The position numbers and the translations under genes are program-made. Positions 34,788 to 38,121 of a DNA stretch of 38,121 bases are shown here, piece after piece. Each line of letters starts with the position of its first letter. Position 1 is the stretch's first letter. A model generated the notes under the pieces. That model was not told the origin of the DNA. It saw nothing but the letters and a program-made list of their open reading frames with translations, and made no database searches. This DNA is from Alphaproteobacteria bacterium. GTDB taxonomy: Bacteria; Patescibacteriota; Minisyncoccia; Phycocordibacterales; JABAAK01. Location: NCBI GenBank assembly GCA_030054135.1, contig JASGCN010000001.1, positions 168,663-206,783 of the forward strand, given 5' to 3'.

Positions 34788-35267
34788 ATGATTATCGAAG
34801 TAATCTTTCTTTCAATTGCAGGAACTGTACTTAGTATAGTTATAGGTTCTCTTTGGCATGCACCTTTTTGGTGGGCTGGGAAATTACACATGGAATACAC
34901 AGGGTTTGCTGCGTTGTCAAAAACAGAACAAAAAAAAGCAATAAAGAAAGCAAAAAAATATATGTGGAAAATATATTTAATCCAGGCATTTCTTTCCTTA
35001 ATAACAAGTGCATTCATTGCTTTTGTTGTTGCTCAAACTGCCACAGTAAAGGCAGTATCAGTGTACGCGCCTTTTTTGTATGTAGTGGCAATATGGTTCT
35101 GTTTTATATTTCCAATAATTACTGGTTCTTTTTTATGGGGGAGAGAAATTACAAAAAAAATGGGAGTACAAAAAGTTATTGCAGATTCTCTTCACTATTT
35201 AATTTCTTTTGCATTAGTAACAGCAATGTGCATACTATATTTTAATTGGTCAGTAATTATAAATTAA
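34788..35267 (+). CDS. DUF1761-like membrane protein
   Basis: SIVIGSLWHAPFWWAGKLHMEYTGF and following TMs; ATG 34788 with TATACT at 34764-34769. Confidence 0.65.
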   Translation: MIIEVIFLSIAGTVLSIVIGSLWHAPFWWAGKLHMEYTGFAALSKTEQKKAIKKAKKYMWKIYLIQAFLSLITSAFIAFVVAQTATVKAVSVYAPFLYVVAIWFCFIFPIITGSFLWGREITKKMGVQKVIADSLHYLISFALVTAMCILYFNWSVIIN

Positions 35268-35279
35268 TATACATACACT

Positions 35280-36386
35280 ATGCAAGAAACAACACACACA
35301 GGATTTGGATCAAAAATAGTTGATTCAATTAAAGGAATTTTTTTCGGTTTTATTCTTATTATAGTAGGCGTTTCTGGATTATTTATAAATGAAGGACGAG
35401 TTTCTCCAAAAACAATATTTTCAAAAGTTTCAACTATCACTTCTGATGCGACTAATGAAAAAAATGGTCTTATTGTTCTTGAAGGTACTCCAGTGATAAA
35501 TAAAAAAATAGCAGATACGTATCCATCACTTCTTGAACCACAATCTGCAGTGTATATAAACAAACTTGTTGAAGTGTATGCGTGGGTAGAGACATCAACC
35601 GAGGAAACAAAAGAAAATCTAGGTGGCAGTTCAGACACGACAACTACATATAATTATAAAAAAGAATGGACATCAAACCCACCCAATAGTGATAATTTTA
35701 AAGACAAATCAGGTGCGTATGTAAATATCATACCAACAATGAAAGGAGGTCTATCTTCACAATCTTTTTCACTTAATAATATTTCTATTCCTGCAATACA
35801 AGAAAAGGATTCAGTATTTTCTAAACCACTTATACTTTCAAAAAATAATGTTCAAGATAAAAATAGTATTACCACACATACACACCTCTTCATTGGAAAG
35901 AACGCGCACACAGACACTCCAAGTATAGGAGACATTCGAGTATCTTTTAATGTCATTCACGCAAACGAAAAGATATCTGCATTTGGTGAAAAGAAGGATA
36001 ATAATTTCTCTTTTGATGTTACATACAAAGGAGACGATCAAACAGGTTTTATTGGTGTTGGATCTGCATCGCAGGTTCTCTCTACAGCTCAGGAACAGTT
36101 TAAAACAAGTATGTGGGTTATACGGGGTATTGGTTTTATAGTTATTTGGATCGGGTTTGTTCTGATGACAAGTATTATTCCTACACTTGCTTCAGTAATT
36201 CCTTTCTTAGGATCTCTTACAAGAGGAATTCTTGGTTTTGCATTAGGCATTGTGTCTCTTATTATTTCTTTCGTTGTAATTATCATATCAAACATCTTTC
36301 ATAACCCAATAGCACTCGTTGTGGTGGTTGTTGTTATTGTTGGTTGGATATTCTATTTCTACAAAAAAAGCAAAAAAAACAAATAA
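35280..36386 (+). CDS. TMEM43-like (LUMA) family membrane protein
   Basis: GFILIIVGVSGLFINEGR, LVEVYAWVETSTEE...YNYKKEW, C-terminal cluster of TMs. Confidence 0.75.
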   Translation: MQETTHTGFGSKIVDSIKGIFFGFILIIVGVSGLFINEGRVSPKTIFSKVSTITSDATNEKNGLIVLEGTPVINKKIADTYPSLLEPQSAVYINKLVEVYAWVETSTEETKENLGGSSDTTTTYNYKKEWTSNPPNSDNFKDKSGAYVNIIPTMKGGLSSQSFSLNNISIPAIQEKDSVFSKPLILSKNNVQDKNSITTHTHLFIGKNAHTDTPSIGDIRVSFNVIHANEKISAFGEKKDNNFSFDVTYKGDDQTGFIGVGSASQVLSTAQEQFKTSMWVIRGIGFIVIWIGFVLMTSIIPTLASVIPFLGSLTRGILGFALGIVSLIISFVVIIISNIFHNPIALVVVVVVIVGWIFYFYKKSKKNK

Positions 36387-36471
36387 ACTAACATTTTTTC
36401 AGCATCCAATATTGTAGATATAAGGATACCACCAAGGGACTTCAATGGTTTTTATACGGTAGTATAGATAT

Positions 36472-38121
36472 ATGAAAGAGTTTAGATTGTGTATAGTAGT
36501 ATCAAGTACAATAGTGTGGTTATTATTGGGGGTGATAGTCTATGCGGACGAAATTGTTTTGATGGCGACACACAAGAGACAAATCATCAACACACAAACA
36601 AATAATAATAAGGCTATTCGATTTTTAGCAAATACACCTTCAGCGAACAGTGTGAAAAATGTTACTTTACCTTCTGGAAGTAGCAAAGAAGAAATTGTTC
36701 AAGCGATAGAATCACTCAAAACCGAAGGGTACCTTTTTGTAGAACAACCAGTAGAAACGATACTTCATGAATGGCCAACAGATGGGACAGATCCTAATGA
36801 CACTCTATGGACTAATGCTGGTATGTGGGGAGTAAAAGCCGTAAAAACAAATAGAGTGTGGAAAGATACACGGGGGGATGGAATAGTGGTGGCAGTGATT
36901 GATACTGGAGTACAACTTAACCATGAAGATGTACAAGGATCCCTCTGGATTAATACCAATGAAGTCGCTGGGAACAGTGTAGATGATGATGGGAATGGGT
37001 ACATTGATGATATCAATGGGTACAATTTTTGTGCCAATGCAGCAGGAAGTGTTGCAGGAGGTTCGGTCAATGATACTCACGGGCATGGTACAACTATTGC
37101 TGGATTGATTGCAGGACAGGGAAATAATGCAAAAGGAATAATCGGAATTGCTCCCAACACAAAAATTATGGTAATTAAAGCAAATGATTGTGGCGAAAAT
37201 AGAGGGGCATATATTGCAAGCGCTATACGATACGCTATAAACAATGGAGCAGATGTTATTAATGGAAGTTGGAGTTTTACATCATCAAATATTTCAGAAT
37301 ATAGAAGTGAACCTACATATGATGCACTTGTGTGCGCGCGCACTCCCATTGCATTAAACATTACAAATGGTGGGTCAGGATATGGGGTTCTTTCTGGGCC
37401 AAATGGAGAACCTAATTATTATTGGCCAACTGTTTCATTTTCTGGGGGCAACGGTAGTGGTGTAAGTGCTCAAGTGTCTGAAATTGATGGAGGAGTTATC
37501 ACTGAAGTAACAATTACAAATTGCGGTACAGGATACACATCTGCGCCAACAGTCACCATTCATCCTGCAACAAATGGGACAATTACTGCATCAGGAAGTG
37601 GTGCAATAATTACAAGTACTTTAAAAAAATCAGTAATACCTGTATTTTCTTCTGGTAATGATAACCAAAATTTTATCACTAATAATGTTTTTCCAGCTGC
37701 TGATCCAAATAATGTAATATCTGTTGGAGCAATCCAAAATACTTCTCCATACACTCGTGCTTCTTTTTCCAATTTTGGGTCTACTCTCGATCTTGTCGCA
37801 CCAGGGCAATCTCTCACTTCTACAAAATACCACGCGACCCTTACCAATCAATATTCATCAGCAAACGACAATGGAACATCATTCGCAACTCCTTTAGTGG
37901 TAGGAGCAATTGCATTATTTCGTTCTTATAATGAAAATGTGTCACACAGTCTTGAGTCTATAAAAACTCGTTTACACAATTCATCTTTTGATATAGGAAT
38001 AGCAGGGAAAGATGATTATACCGGATCAGGTGTATTAAATATTGAAGCATTGGTATACCCAATACATATTTCAGGTACGGTAAGATATTACACACACTCT
38101 GCACATACCCCCAAACATATA
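36472..38121 (+). CDS. S8 (subtilisin-like) serine peptidase, 3' truncated by window edge; absent from ORF track
   Basis: Signal peptide MKEFRLCIVVSSTIVWLLLGVIVYA; VVAVIDTGVQLNHEDV (Asp), NDTHGHGTTIAGLIAG (His), NDNGTSFATPLVVGAIALF (Ser). Confidence 0.93.
   Translation, partial: MKEFRLCIVVSSTIVWLLLGVIVYADEIVLMATHKRQIINTQTNNNKAIRFLANTPSANSVKNVTLPSGSSKEEIVQAIESLKTEGYLFVEQPVETILHEWPTDGTDPNDTLWTNAGMWGVKAVKTNRVWKDTRGDGIVVAVIDTGVQLNHEDVQGSLWINTNEVAGNSVDDDGNGYIDDINGYNFCANAAGSVAGGSVNDTHGHGTTIAGLIAGQGNNAKGIIGIAPNTKIMVIKANDCGENRGAYIASAIRYAINNGADVINGSWSFTSSNISEYRSEPTYDALVCARTPIALNITNGGSGYGVLSGPNGEPNYYWPTVSFSGGNGSGVSAQVSEIDGGVITEVTITNCGTGYTSAPTVTIHPATNGTITASGSGAIITSTLKKSVIPVFSSGNDNQNFITNNVFPAADPNNVISVGAIQNTSPYTRASFSNFGSTLDLVAPGQSLTSTKYHATLTNQYSSANDNGTSFATPLVVGAIALFRSYNENVSHSLESIKTRLHNSSFDIGIAGKDDYTGSGVLNIEALVYPIHISGTVRYYTHSAHTPKHI

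Noticed and set aside
36765-37851. Several minus-strand ORFs
   Set aside because: Antisense to the S8 peptidase frame with full catalytic triad.
1-38121. UGA recoding (as in some CPR lineages)
   Set aside because: UGA terminates rpiB (9059-9061) and the exonuclease (14835-14837) at sensible C-termini.
1-38121. CRISPR array, transposon, prophage or toxin-antitoxin system
   Set aside because: No regularly spaced direct repeats, transposase, integrase or recognisable TA pair seen by eye; the hairpin cluster at 1.1-1.3 kb lacks equal spacers.

Overview
AT-rich, gene-dense bacterial chromosomal window. Reduced protein architectures, many tiny membrane proteins and split or minimal enzymes suggest a Candidate Phyla Radiation / Patescibacteria (Parcubacteria-like) genome; this placement is inference. 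Contents: the ftsX 3' end (cut by the window edge), tRNA-Gln(UUG), nth-like and mutY-like glycosylases, RNase J, an orphan SBP_bac_5 protein, secG, gap, rpiB, an rpe-like gene, gatB, a membrane-anchored cytochrome b5 protein, a metallophosphoesterase, proS, a DEDDh exonuclease, ahpC, an S51 peptidase, aspS, an LTD/PKD surface protein, secA, obg, a split transketolase, a VTT/DedA-like protein, a PfkB kinase, thrS, DUF378, a SpoU-type methyltransferase, pheS/pheT, prs, DUF305, DUF1761, a TMEM43-like protein and a truncated S8 peptidase that is absent from the supplied ORF list. No CRISPR, rRNA or mobile element was seen. UGA is used as a stop. Main observations: (i) a hairpin array of about 200 nt between two glycosylase genes; (ii) both glycosylases lack the [4Fe-4S] cysteines; (iii) the inserted/editing domains are missing from ProRS, AspRS and PheRS while ThrRS keeps its editing motifs; (iv) -10-like hexamers sit 6-9 nt before many start codons, suggesting widespread leaderless mRNAs, and a tRNA abuts nth; (v) a 30-aa Lys/Arg-rich ORF is flanked by stem-loops and DnaA-box-like 9-mers; (vi) the Rpe-like protein has an altered metal site; (vii) the S8 peptidase has a GSGY-type insertion.
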